From positions 44,452,967 to 44,516,966 of the forward strand of contig CM055909.1 of the NCBI GenBank assembly GCA_029582155.1: DNA of 64,000 nucleotides, read 5' to 3'. The translations under genes were made by a program, and so were the position numbers. The notes below the pieces were generated by a model. The model worked only from the letters and a program-made list of their open reading frames with translations. It had not been told where the DNA came from and did not search any database. Shown here piece after piece: positions 12,401 through 21,149 of the stretch (position 1 is its first letter; each line of letters starts with the position of its first letter). Origin of the DNA: Panopea generosa. Lineage: Eukaryota > Mollusca > Bivalvia > Adapedonta > Hiatellidae.

Positions 12401-12800
12401 GAAGTCTTCCTGGGTAGTACCAGTACAAAGCATATGCGGAAAAAGTGCCTTGCTCAAGGACACCACACATAGCCGTAGCGAGGGATCGAGCCCACGACCC
12501 TCCGATCATGGGTTCGGTGCTCTACCACTGGATTACGCAAAAACTTTGGATGGGGGGGGGGGGGGGGGGGGCATAAAAAGCAACAGAATTAATTTTACCA
12601 ACAAACCATGGTTTATAAATACTTACTATATCATGCAACACATTTGTGAGTGTCCAAGCAACAGCTGTACTGAAGAATGGCATACTCAGTATGAAGAGAT
12701 GGGCTAAAAATATGATGAGGACATATGTAATCCAGATCCCTCTCTGGTTGAAATAGTATGATGTTGGGTTCTCTGCCCCTGATGCTGTACCAACCTGCAT
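9331..12800 (-). CDS. ORMDL: ORMDL family protein (ORM1-like), complete, 3 coding exons
   Basis: ORMDL proteins are ER-membrane regulators that restrain serine palmitoyltransferase, the first step of sphingolipid synthesis. The spliced frame joins 12800-12627, 10955-10804 and 9466-9331: 174+152+136 = 462 nt, 153 residues plus stop, the standard family length. It opens MQVGTASG..ENP (residues 1-12), then RGIWITY and PFFSTAVAWTLTN in the first two membrane helices, RGTP (68-71), WEQLD, QFTPTKKFLTIVPIVL, SFYTKYD (114-120), and ends INKW. Intron phases, 0 after codon 58 and 2 within codon 109, are those I recall for human ORMDL3. Donors are GTAAGT at both introns; acceptors are CTTGTAG and TTTTTGCAG. 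Four membrane segments are expected near 21-41, 44-65, 98-115 and 121-138. Divergence is notable: position 13 is Thr where human ORMDL3 has Asn, and the C-terminal GINKY is replaced by EINKW. No frame damage is seen, so I think it is functional. Confidence 0.95.
9820..10666. mobile_element. Element with long imperfect terminal inverted repeats in ORMDL intron 2
   Basis: The left end begins TAAGGTAGTTCGCGGCATTC. The right end, read on the minus strand, begins TAAGGTAGTTTGGATTTTTT. Both continue with GATTTTTTG(T/A)CAT and a later CTATGAAGT(A/C)TTAGC block, giving about 80-90 bp imperfect inverted repeats. About 845 bp with no transposase frame: a non-autonomous DNA element. No clear target duplication beyond TA. 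Confidence 0.7.
10804..10955 (-). CDS. ORMDL: ORMDL coding exon 2
   Basis: Acceptor ...ACTTGTAG then ACA ATG TTT GTG. The exon encodes codons 59-108 plus two bases of codon 109, including HVTRGTP, TDQGTAR, QWEQLDQG and KKFLTIVPIV, followed by donor GTAAGT. Confidence 0.95.
10956..11630. other. ORMDL intron 1, left part
   Basis: Intronic AT-rich sequence. ACGGACGACAACAGACGACA near 11206 resembles the 'TCCGTCGTC' segment of the dispersed molluscan repeat on the other strand. Confidence 0.4.
11640..12320. repeat. ~165-bp tandem repeat, 4 copies, in ORMDL intron 1
   Basis: Each unit carries GTGACCTTGACCTTTGA-like, GGGTCTTAC, ACATTGTCATGTTATGTTGA, ATCATTTGTA and CATCTATGCATGACAAAG blocks. Copies begin near 11645, 11815, 11980 and 12150. 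The last ends in CGGACAGACGGACAC. Confidence 0.85.
12331..12540 (-). mobile_element. SINE family B, near full length
   Basis: On the minus strand the tRNA-like head has CCAGTGGTAGAGCACC and GTCGTGGGCTCGATCC, then the conserved central box TCCTTGAGCAAGGCACTTTT, then CCGCATATGC, AAGACTTCGAGCGTGATTTG and an A/T-rich 3' end. It lies in ORMDL intron 1. Confidence 0.85.
12552..12571 (+). repeat. G20 homopolymer tract
   Basis: Twenty G in a row, 55 bp inside the intron from the ORMDL exon 1 donor; C20 in the transcript. Confidence 0.97.
12627..12800 (-). CDS. ORMDL: ORMDL coding exon 1 (codons 1-58)
   Basis: ATG at 12800-12798, preceded on the minus strand by CTCAAG. The exon ends in codon 58 (ATA) followed by the donor GTAAGT. 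It encodes the N-terminal segment, helix 1 and the first part of helix 2. Confidence 0.95.
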
Positions 12801-12856
12801 CTTGAGGTTGTACTTTCACTGCACTATCAACAAACAACAGGCATATATAGCTGTAA
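12801..12856 (-). other. Probable ORMDL 5' UTR part of exon 1
   Basis: On the minus strand TTTCTTTTACAG near 12856 is a good acceptor, followed by about 55 nt of leader running into ATG at 12800. This fits an upstream non-coding exon. Confidence 0.45.
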
Positions 12857-12859
12857 AAG

Positions 12860-13600
12860 AAAAAGAAAGATGTCGAACATCTACAGGCATGTAAAATTAT
12901 TTCTGATACAACTTTTAAATAAAAATACAATACACCGCCAGTGGTTATATTGCAGTCGAGAATATCATTGACACTAGTTTTATGATGCTACATATATGAC
13001 ATCTGGCGAATCAAACTTCAGTATTTGATACACATAGACAATGCCACCATTATTGCAAACGTAACTTAAACATGTAAACACAGTGTTGCTAGTCATTGAA
13101 TGGTAATTTACACATATCAAACAATTTTAAGTAAGAAGTCAACTTCATAAACATATAAGCTATAGTCAGGCTTCATTTAACCTTTGGCCACTTGCCTGGC
13201 TTTGCCTTCAATATTCTTAAGTACAACTTTTTGTCATCCTGTTCAAACAGGAACTTCTATTTTACATGTTTTTATCTTGAATAACATACTCATTATAACA
13301 TTCTTTAATAGAACGGAGTGACTCGCCAAGCAACAAGACTTGCAATGACATTTAAAAATATAATAAAATTGAATGCCACTATTGACAGATCTACAGGTAA
13401 TCAGTGTTTGTTTCATGACAACTATAATGTCATAAATACAATGTGTGGAAACCATTACATTTTTTATACAGTACTTTGCTCTTCTGCTGTTCAACGATTG
13501 AATTCTTCAGTGACGTTTTTTCCATATATGAATATTTTGTCAAAGCAATCATTAAACACACATTATAAACCTTACAAAACAATACTAGAAACAATAAAAT
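12860..13600. other. Probable ORMDL 5' intron
   Basis: No coding signal. Bounded by a candidate donor near 13606 and the acceptor near 12856, both on the minus strand. Confidence 0.4.
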
Positions 13601-13606
13601 AGTTAC

Positions 13607-13740
13607 CTACGAGAGCAAATGTTAACGTGGATTTATTTGTTTGACATCTGCCTGTTTACCGGAAATAGCTAATCATGTCTGCGTCTGCGCATGATATGTG
13701 GACCGGTTAAAAAGTAGACCGGTAAAAGCGGAGAGGTGTG
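13607..13740 (-). promoter_or_regulatory. Candidate ORMDL 5' exon and promoter
   Basis: On the minus strand a leader ending CTCTCGTAG precedes donor GTAACT at 13606. Upstream are ACCGGAAAT (ETS-type word, plus strand near 13657) and CTGCGCATGAT (NRF1-like half site near 13685), words typical of animal housekeeping promoters. No TATA box is obvious. Transcription start unknown. Confidence 0.4.
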
Positions 13741-13791
13741 TACAAGGCGGAACGTAATTTAGTGACGGATATATTGATTACGGTTACCAAT

Positions 13792-13881
13792 ATGAAAATA
13801 ACAGATAAATATTTGAACAATATTGCTGGTGAAATGGGTAAAGAAGAATATTTAAAGACAGAATATAGATTTATTTTTATG
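13792..13881 (+). CDS. Possible divergent first coding exon
   Basis: ATG at 13792 opens a frame of about 30 codons (MKITDKYLNNIAGEMGKEEY...) with mixed charged composition, ending at a GTAAGA donor after TTTTTATG. It points away from ORMDL across ~100 bp of promoter-like DNA. No homologue recognised and no downstream exon found, so it may be chance. Confidence 0.2.
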
Positions 13882-14168
13882 GTAAGATTTATTTTCAGTT
13901 GCAATAAGCTGTTTTTACTGAAAATAAATTTAAATACATGTATATATAAGATCAGTTTCAAATATAGTTTATATTATATTTTATTCTGAATGTGAAAGAA
14001 GGTTTCAGAAATCTGTTATCTGGGTAGAATCAGCACTTACTGTTATGGATATCAGATATGGCCACAACTCAGGCCCATGGCCCATAAACCAACTCACTTA
14101 ACTTCCACAGCTTTTTTTTTCATTATCAAACGTTGAACTTTTTTTTATAAATTTCACAAAACAACTTA

Positions 14169-14457
14169 CACCTGGCCCGATTAGCTCAGTCAGTTACGCA
14201 TCAGACTATCAATCCAGGGGTCGTGAGTTTGAATCCCCCGCCCGTCATCAGTCTCCATGATGATTGATAAACGACATTGCGTCTCATTGTCATTCGTCTC
14301 TCACCACTGATTCAAGCGGGAAAGTTATCAGTTACTTGCGGAGACGGGGTGTGCTCGAGTACTGGTTAATCCAAGGAAACAGTGGTTAGATTAGCTGATC
14401 ATCTCTTAGCCCTCGATGGCATAAAAATGATGCTAAATATTCAATCAATCAATCAAT
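14169..14457 (+). mobile_element. SINE family C, full length, tRNA-Lys-like head
   Basis: The head reads GCCCGATTAGCTCAGTCAGT ... CATCAGACTATCAATC ... GTCGTGAGTTTGAATCCCCC, tRNA-Lys-like outside the anticodon. The body has ACGACATTGCGTCTCATTGT, GAAAGTTATCAGTTACTTGC, CTCGAGTACTGGTTAA and CCCTCGATGGCATAAA, then an ATTCAATCAATCAATC tail. A 12-bp target duplication CAAAACAACTTA flanks it at 14157-14168 and 14458-14469. Confidence 0.93.
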
Positions 14458-14469
14458 CAAAACAACTTA

Positions 14470-14672
14470 TGACAAAAATCATCGTAAACCTAAACCAACA
14501 TTATTCATAATATTTTAATATTCATCCAAATTAATCCAAAAATTGCTAAAACCATCCAAATAATGATATATTCTCTGGAAATAGAATCATTTCAAATGTC
14601 GATCAAAATTTAAACAACCCTCATAGTAATTGTCGAATTGACTTACGGCGTTTTTTATCGTTAGTTAGTTTG
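14470..14672. other. Intergenic, no feature recognised
   Basis: AT-rich. Nothing supported on either strand. Confidence 0.3.
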
Positions 14673-14674
14673 TG

Positions 14675-14920
14675 AAATGCAGCCCTGACTGGTATTTCTC
14701 AATTCAAAAATGGCACTGGAATATTAGCTTCAGTTGGTGAAGCTTGCGTCACTTTACACAATAACGTTGAGAATATATGTGCCTTACCAAAACATTAGCA
14801 GCCTCACTTAATTTAAAAAGAAATGTTCCCTTTGAAATTGCTTTATTCGAGGATACAATTTGTAGTATTACTCTTGAAAATGGTTGTGACTCTGACGTAG
14901 AATCTGATTTTTCTGGTTAG
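14675..14920 (+). pseudogene. Unidentified coding fragment with one frameshift
   Basis: One frame reads AALTGISQFKNGTGILASVG and continues through NNVENICALPK to about 14795. A one-base loss in CCAAAACATTAG shifts to SLNLKRNVPFEIALFEDT, ending DSDVESDFSG and TAG at 14920. Composition is protein-like and not repetitive. Family not recognised; it may belong to the same decayed mobile element as the P-loop fragment that converges on it. Confidence 0.35.
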
Positions 14921-14925
14921 AGGGA

Positions 14926-15065
14926 CAATCGGAACATCGCTCGGCCATTTCCGTAAACGTTCGAAATAACTATTTCGGCGCTCGGCCATTTCCGTAAAAT
15001 GTTCGAAATAGTGAAAATAACTATTTCGAACATTTACATAAATGGCCGAGCGATATTACGATTGG
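14926..15065. mobile_element. Hairpin element with duplicated left arm
   Basis: The arm ATCGCTCGGCCATTTCCGTA near 14936 repeats at about 14977 and pairs with the inverted copy ending ATGGCCGAGCGAT near 15054. The inner palindrome is 34 bp arms around a ~7-nt loop (GAAAATA). The outer edges ACAATCGG and CGATTGG also pair. It sits exactly between two decayed coding fragments. Confidence 0.75.
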
Positions 15066-15317
15066 AAAGAGGGGTTGGTATTGTCCGTAACACTAAATAA
15101 TTCTCTTGGATGAGGGTTCAATCCAATTCTTACAAAGTATCCTTTTGGTCAGTTCTGATTTTCCACTTCTGCTTGGACCTGTCACTACCACAGAACAGTG
15201 CTGTTGGAACCTGAACACGGGTGCTCTCAACTGCGGTCCTTGTGCTCCCAATTTTTGCTCCTTGAGCTCCCAAATTTCAGATGGGAAATACACATACAGT
15301 AGTGCGACACATTGCAC
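15066..15317 (-). pseudogene. P-loop ATPase fragment, virus-like mobile element type
   Basis: The frame carries a Walker A motif GPSRSGKSE about 47-55 residues from the ATG, followed by LTKRILCKN and a segment ending in KRII. The next codon is a TAG, after which CYGQYQPLF continues in frame until the hairpin begins near 15065. P-loop proteins with this layout are common in invertebrate virus-like elements (Polinton/adintovirus-type packaging ATPases); that assignment is inference. No Walker B region is present. Truncated, with an in-frame stop: non-functional. Confidence 0.45.
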
Positions 15318-15329
15318 ATCTCCAAGTTG

Positions 15330-16135
15330 CCTTTAGACACATTTTATTTTGCGTCTTCTGGCATATCACGTCGGATATCCAAATAATAGAGAAAAAAAAC
15401 TGTCCAACCGCGCTTTATATAATCAGGCTGATAAATATAGCTGCAAACTTTTTTTTTAACAGAAAAGGCTATCAAACACTCTAAAACACTTAATGGTGTT
15501 TCAGATGTTTCTGATTATTAGCATTCAAGAACAAGTTGACGTTCAAATTGATGAACCCGTAATGATTACAATGAGTGTTACAATTATAAACGGTTTTGGT
15601 AGCAATAGGTTTGATGCAACTTTTGCGGCCCTGTTGGTCTTAATGTAACCAGATTAACCAACTGTGCAAACAAAAATGTTCACTCAAAGGATTTGAACCT
15701 GTTACAGGGTAGTTTTAAAGATCAATTTTCCACTGTCAATTTAATCGTTCATTGTACCAACCCAAAAAATAAATATCAAGGTGATCTATGAAATGCATTT
15801 AAAAATGCATCGGCAGGTGAAGAAGAAATATAGGAGCCAGACTCTGATAAACATATAAATAATAAATTAGGTACTAGGCAACAGAAAGAGGCAAACAAAA
15901 ACAAGGTAAAAAGTAAAGATTTCTCTGACACTGTAGTGGCTTGACTGACATTGATATCATTTATTTAATGACACACTCGTTCAAATTATGTTTGCACTGT
16001 AAAAGAAGACCCAGTCCATTTAGTATAACCATTTATGTAATGGGTACCATTGCTGGTCACTACTATGTTTGGATTAAGTCCATTGAACAACAGCATGTAA
16101 AACGCTTACTGCCTCTTTCATTTTATCATAAATCT
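15330..16135. other. Gene-free stretch, possible element relics
   Basis: No convincing frame. It may be the rest of the decayed element that supplied the ATPase fragment, but no motif supports this. Confidence 0.3.
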
Positions 16136-16139
16136 AGGC

Positions 16140-16232
16140 TTCCTCCATGGCTGAGTGGTCTAAAGCGCCGTCTCAAGATTACTTACCACTCACCGCTAAG
16201 GTCATAGGTTCGATTCTCTCTCAGTTCAGCTG
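16140..16232 (+). mobile_element. tRNA-Leu-like SINE head
   Basis: CATGGCTGAGTGGTCTAAAG, GCGCCGTCTCAAGATTAC, a long variable arm and GTCATAGGTTCGATTCTC follow class II tRNA-Leu layout with CAA in the anticodon position. Stem pairing is poor and no clean 3' acceptor end is seen, so I read it as a SINE head or pseudo-tRNA. Similar heads at 18605-18675 and 48795-48855. Confidence 0.65.
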
Positions 16233-16740
16233 GCAGTCTGATTATGATGTGTTATACCAACGTCTTTGTATAACTCCAAGTAATAACCTAACACAATTAG
16301 AATCTGGTTATATTATAAGCATTTGTATAACTCATAATACATGTAGTAGTCTAACATAATTATAACCTGGTTATGATATATCATCTTCTTTGTATAGCTC
16401 CTAATCATAGCCAAAGATAATGAGAATCTAGTTGTGTTATACCAGCTTATTTGTATAACTCAGTCCAAATAATAATCCAACATATTTGTATAACTCCAAA
16501 TAATTGTCTAACATAATAAGAATCTGGTCGTGTTATACCAGCTTATTTGTTTAACTAAAACAATAGCCTAAGATAGTTAAATCTGGTTGTGTTTTACCAG
16601 TATACTTGTATATCTCCTAATAATAGCCTAACATAACTAGACTCTGGTTGTGTTATACCAACGTCTTTGTATAACTCCAAATAACAAGCTAAGATAATTA
16701 GACTCTGGTTGTGTTATACCAGCATATTTGTAGCATGTGT
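16233..16740 (+). repeat. ~62-bp tandem repeat, ~8 copies, following the SINE head
   Basis: Units contain TCTGGTTGTGTTATACCA, GCTTATTTGTATAACTCC and AATAATAGCCTAACATAA. The first unit is continuous with the tRNA-Leu-like head, so the array may be an expansion of the SINE body. Confidence 0.85.
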
Positions 16741-16744
16741 TTCA

Positions 16745-17020
16745 CGAGCTGTACTTACCTGTAGAAAAAATTTATATAATGAAATCACTATAGTATCAAC
16801 TAGGGTAATGCAACTATGTTTAAAACACGGCAAATGGTGACACATTGAGATGTGACCCCTTTAAAGTGTCAATTACACCTTTATTTGTATTAGACAAATA
16901 TAACCCAAGTAAAAGTTACATCCTGTACTAAGCATGTAACAAAGCAATAAACAAATATGTTCTCTAGTCTGTATAGTTAAAGGAAAGGTTCTATTTCACG
17001 ATTGTGTTAGTTTTATTTTT
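16745..17020. other. Intergenic, no feature recognised
   Basis: No repeat unit or exon seen. Confidence 0.3.
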
Positions 17021-17024
17021 ATTT

Positions 17025-17236
17025 TATAAAACTTATTTATTTTACTTTTATTGAAAAACAATTTATTACAACTTAGACAAATTACACTCAAACGTTTTCC
17101 AAGGTAGAATCAGTACTTAAGCATATGCGGAAAAAGTGTCTTGCTCAAAGACACCACACATAGTCCATGGCAGAAGATCGAACCAACGACCCTTCGATCA
17201 TGGGGTCGATGCTTTACCACTGGACTACATAACTAT
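17025..17236 (-). mobile_element. SINE family B, near full length
   Basis: Minus strand: CCAGTGGTAAAGCATCGACC, CGTTGGTTCGATCT, then TCTTTGAGCAAGACACTTTT, CCGCATATGC and the same A/T-rich 3' part as 12331-12540. Confidence 0.85.
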
Positions 17237-17270
17237 GTGGATAAGAACTGGCTCATCAGTCTGCATGGAG

Positions 17271-17580
17271 GACCGCGGAGTGGTCTAGTGGTAGAGCATC
17301 TGCCTCGCATGTGGAAGGTTGTGGGTTCAATCCCCGGCCGGGTCATACCAAAGACTATAAAAATGGTACTAGAAGCTTCCTCGCTTGGTGCTCAGCATTT
17401 AGAGGAAAGTTCTAGGTCTGGTCGGCCCGGTGTCAGTATAATGTGACTGGATGGGGTATCATACCATGTGTCTGCGGCACGATACTCCAGTGTGACAGTG
17501 CTCAGAATACTGTCTCAAGTAGACACCGTCGCGATATGACTGAAAAAGTGTTGAAAGCGACGCTAAGCACCATACAACAA
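17271..17580 (+). mobile_element. SINE family A, full length
   Basis: The tRNA-like head starts GACCGCGGAGTGGTCTAGTG and has GGTAGAGCATCTGCCTCGCA and GGGTTCAATCCCCGGCCGGG. The body includes GAAGCTTCCTCGCTTGGTGC, AGTTCTAGGTCTGG, GGTGTCAGTATAATGTGACT, GATACTCCAGTGTGACAG and GACACCGTCGCGATATGACT; the tail is ACCATACAACAA. The target duplication CAGTCTGCATGG(A/G)G lies at 17257-17270 and 17581-17594. Possibly related to the molluscan V-SINE/RUDI group, unverified. Confidence 0.93.
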
Positions 17581-17599
17581 CAGTCTGCATGGGGAAGGG

Positions 17600-18600
17600 G
17601 CTCCGTTGAATTTTGCAAGACTCTGAATTTTTACCATATTTTAATATAAGGGGTGAGAGGTGGTAGTGGGAGAATATTATGGAACGCCTAACTTACAAAT
17701 GAAAGTTTAGTGATGGTCAAAACACATGCTTTCCATGATTTTTACACCTTTTTCAAACATTGGTTTAACTTGGAGCAATAGTGCAATAGCTGTTGGCTGC
17801 TGATGCCAGAGAACACAGGTTCGATCCTTGACTTGACCCTATTGATCACAAAAACAATACTCAGTATTGATTCTATCAAAGATATAGACACGAGAGTGGT
17901 GTACATAGAAAACGATGATGTCTGAGCATTTCTCACTATCAAACTACAGTAAACTAACACATGAAGTCTTCTAATTCATTTTAAATGTAAAAATATAATC
18001 CTTGTGGTATTGTATTGTAAAACAAATTTATGTTATGATTTTCACTGTACATTAAATCATTGTTGTTGTTTTTTCTAAAAAAAAGTGAAGTCTTCACCAC
18101 ACTAGGGCTATTGTATTGGTAAGGGGTAAAATTAATTAAAAAAAATAATGACAGCTAATGACATGATTATGATTTTAAAACCATATCATTTCTCATCCTT
18201 ATCACTTCAAAGACTAACCATTTCTGTCTTAAAGGTCTGTCATGATTACCTTACACTGTTTAATATGTGTATTAAGATGTCAACAAAAAAATAAATACAC
18301 AACCTGGAAACTGCTTATGGGAGGGGGTCGTACTTTTAAATTAATTTATTATGGCCTCCTGTTATAACAAAATCAGACTTTGGTTGAATTCCAGATGGAG
18401 TCAAATTTAACACATCTCAAGTTGTTTGGAATTATGCCAACATTGAGAAGGAATGAAAACTGAAGTCATTGACGAGGAAGTCTAGTTAAGATAAGCAAAT
18501 AGTTTTTTTAATTGAGTTTAATGCAATTTCAACACATTTTAGTTATATATGGAATATCCAGTTTTATTGGTCGAGGAAGACCCAAAAATGAATCTGAATA
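17600..18600. other. Gene-free stretch with one tRNA-like patch
   Basis: Near 17763-17835, GCAATAGTGCAATAGCTGTT and ACACAGGTTCGATCCTTGAC look like A and B boxes of a worn SINE head (plus). The rest is AT-rich with no coding signal. Confidence 0.4.
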
Positions 18601-18604
18601 GAAC

Positions 18605-18678
18605 CACCGTCCTTGATAAACTTTCGACCTTAGCCATGAGAGGCATGTGATCTTGAGACGGCACCTTAGACCACTTTG
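18605..18678 (-). mobile_element. tRNA-Leu-like SINE head (antisense)
   Basis: Minus strand reads AGTGGTCTAAGGTGCCGTCT CAAGATCACATGCC then CATGGCTAAGGTCGAAAG, matching the head at 16140-16232 through the anticodon and variable arms. Confidence 0.6.
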
Positions 18679-18704
18679 ACCCTAGTTCAAATGGAAAGAA
18701 AAAA

Positions 18705-19208
18705 GAAAATACCCAAAAACTTTTGTTGTAAAACAGTATATCTAAATAGAAAATGCCCATAAATCTTTATTATAAAACAGTCTATCTAAATAGAAAATGC
18801 CCATAAACCTTTGTTGTAAAACAGTCTATCTAAATAGAAAATGCTCATAAACCTTTGTTGTAAAACAGTCTATCTAATTAGAAAATGCCTTTAAACCTTT
18901 GTTGTAAAACAGTCTATCTAAATAGAAAATTCCCATAAACCTTTGTTGTAAAACAGTCTATCTAAAAAGAAAATTCCCATAAACCTTTGTTGTAAAACAG
19001 TCTATCTAAATAGAAAATGCCCATAAACCTTTTTTGTAAAACAGTCTATCTAAATAGAAAATGCCCATAAACCTTTGTTGTAAAACAGTCTATATAAACA
19101 GAAAATGCCCATAAACCTTTGTTGTAAAACAGTCTATCTAAACAGAAAATTCCCATAAACCTTTGTTGTAAAACAGTCTATCTAAACAGAAAATGCCCAT
19201 TAACTTCT
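18705..19208. repeat. 44-bp minisatellite, ~11 copies
   Basis: Core words CCTTTGTTGTAAAACAGTCT and ATCTAAATAGAAAATGCCCA recur every 44 bp with few changes. Confidence 0.96.
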
Positions 19209-19480
19209 GTTGCGGAAAAATGCATCCAATGAAATGATTATTACGATTTAAGAAGTCATGTTTACGGGAGATTTACGGGATATTTGAATCAATGTTTACG
19301 TATTTTCAAAAAAAATATTTTACGTGCCCTGGGTAGGACTCACACAATCAATGGCTTTATATATATTCCACTGAATGGTAACATATTATTTCACAGCATC
19401 TTGACCAGAATTAAGGATTTGCAGAGCTGTAAGGATAGCATTCTTGTTCTAATATCCAGAGGACCCTGTTTCAGTTTCAA
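19209..19480. other. Intergenic, no gene seen
   Basis: An open frame of 160 codons starts at 19284, but it runs into the SINE at 19500-19765 and shows no domain. Confidence 0.3.
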
Positions 19481-19499
19481 GTGGTGTGACACTTTTTCA

Positions 19500-19765
19500 A
19501 ATATGCTACCACTGTGTCTTATTCGGGCAAAATGTTGTGAAAGTTTACCACCCTCAAGTGGAGATATTAAGCCGTCGGTCCCATGTGCATGCAGTATGTA
19601 TTTTTTTTATTGTGCATCTTGTGAAACAGTTATTAAATTAACATGTAGCAATTCAAATGTATCATTGAATAATCAAAATAATGAAAGGCTGTCCATCAAC
19701 ACCTTATTTACGCCGTTGTATAAATCATATCCTGTGCGTGTAAAATATCACATTGAACTTCTATG
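19500..19765 (+). mobile_element. SINE family D, partial
   Basis: Contains AGTGGAGATATTAAGCCGTC GGTCCCATGTGCATG and a distal block AAATATCACATTGAACTTCT, parallel to the copy at 22765-23000. The interior holds extra sequence. Confidence 0.55.
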
Positions 19766-19769
19766 ATGA

Positions 19770-20060
19770 TCTGAGATTTCAGAAATGGGACAGAAAGAAA
19801 GAAAAAAAGAAATAAGACACTGTGGGTGTGAGTGCGTTTGTCTGACTGTGAGCTTCAGTACACACTAGATATTTAATCTTATTCACTCAAGTGATCAGTT
19901 CAGAACTAAAAGCTCAATTGGAGTAAAACTTGTTTATATGATTCCTTTGCAGAACTGCATCAGTCAGATTTAAGTCAACAATTCAGGTCAACTAATTAGA
20001 AAGTTTCCAACGATTTTGGAACAGTCATCTTGATACAAAATATGAAAAATACCTTCAACA
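19770..20060. other. Intergenic, no feature recognised
   Basis: A short A/G-rich stretch near 19793-19815; otherwise nothing. Confidence 0.3.
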
Positions 20061-20079
20061 CAATAGCGTGTACCCGTCA

Positions 20080-20822
20080 TTATGGAATGCCATAGCTGTC
20101 TTATGTGGTCTATTTTATATGTATTATGTGCATTCCTTATTATATCATGTACATTCATCATTATATTATGTAGATTTATCTTTATATGCTGTGCATTCTT
20201 TATTATACGATGTAGATTTACTTTTATATTGTGTAGATTTGTCATTATATTAGGTTGAGTTATCATTATATGATGCACTTTCTTCATTATATTATGTAGA
20301 TTTGTCATTATATGCTGTAGACATGTCATTATATGATGTAGATTTGTCATTATATGATGTACATTCTTCATTATATTATGTAGATTTGTCATCATATGCT
20401 GTAGATTTGTCATTATATGATGTGCTTTTTTCATTATATTATGTACATTTATCATTATATGATGTACATTCCATATTATAGCATGTACATTAACCATTAT
20501 ATTATGTAGATGTGTCATTATATGATGTGCCTTTTTCGTTATATTATGTGCTTTAATAATTATATGCTGTGCATTCTTTATTATGTTATGTAGTTTTATC
20601 TTTATATTATGTAGATTTGTCATTATATGATGTACATTAGTCATTATATTATGTAGTTTCTTCATTATGTTATGTAGACTTGTCGTTATATGATGTAGAT
20701 GTCATTATATGATGTGCTTTTATCATTATATTATGTAGTTTCTTCATTATTTTATGTAGTCATACATTAACTTTATATCCTGTAGACAATTCAGTTATTA
20801 TTATATGCTATGGATACTTTAT
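20080..20822 (-). repeat. 21-bp minisatellite, copy 1 of an inverted pair
   Basis: About 33 units whose minus-strand form is ACATAATATAATGACAAATC plus one base. Period 21 leaves one minus-strand frame open for 225 codons (19988-20665) as heptads of the type HNIMTNL. The array plus non-repeat edges (CTGTAGACAATTCAGTTATT, GGAATGCCATAGCTGTC) recur inverted at 40325-41060. Confidence 0.93.
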
Positions 20823-20891
20823 TACGTCACTCATCATTATGTGGACGATTTTAACGGGTGGGTTTATAAGAAACACCGGCTAATTTCCAAA

Positions 20892-21101
20892 ATGGAGGAA
20901 GGCGCGGAAATTTTCAAGTTATTAGAAACTTTAGGATTAAATGCTACAGGCAAAATTTTCTACGACAGAAACTCGTCACTTATTCGATTTGTAAAAGCCT
21001 GACGGACACGGAGTTGGTGAGCCTTTGCGTGAATACGATAGGGGACAGAGTGAGATTTCGTGAAGGATTGCTGAAAGCATCGTCTGCTAATACGAGTTCA
21101 G
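20892..21101 (+). pseudogene. HECT pseudogene exon 1 (SAM-like segment)
   Basis: ATG at 20892 then EEGAEIFKLLETLGLN. A one-base shift near 20998 moves to SLTDTELVSLCVNTIGDRVR, typical of SAM-like helices. Possible donor AG|GTTTGC at 21101; the frame actually stays open to about 21145, where the dispersed repeat begins. Confidence 0.6.
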
Positions 21102-21149
21102 GTTTGCATGATTTTGTAAATTTAGATAACCCAAACGTCTTTTGCACCT

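Noticed and set aside
17271-17345. Functional tRNA genes at the SINE heads (also 14169, 16140, 44640, 50836)
   Set aside because: Each continues directly into a shared SINE body, has target duplications or truncated copies, and has imperfect acceptor stems. They are SINE promoters, not tRNA genes.
19284-19766. 160-codon open frame
   Set aside because: Its second half is a SINE-like repeat and no domain is visible.
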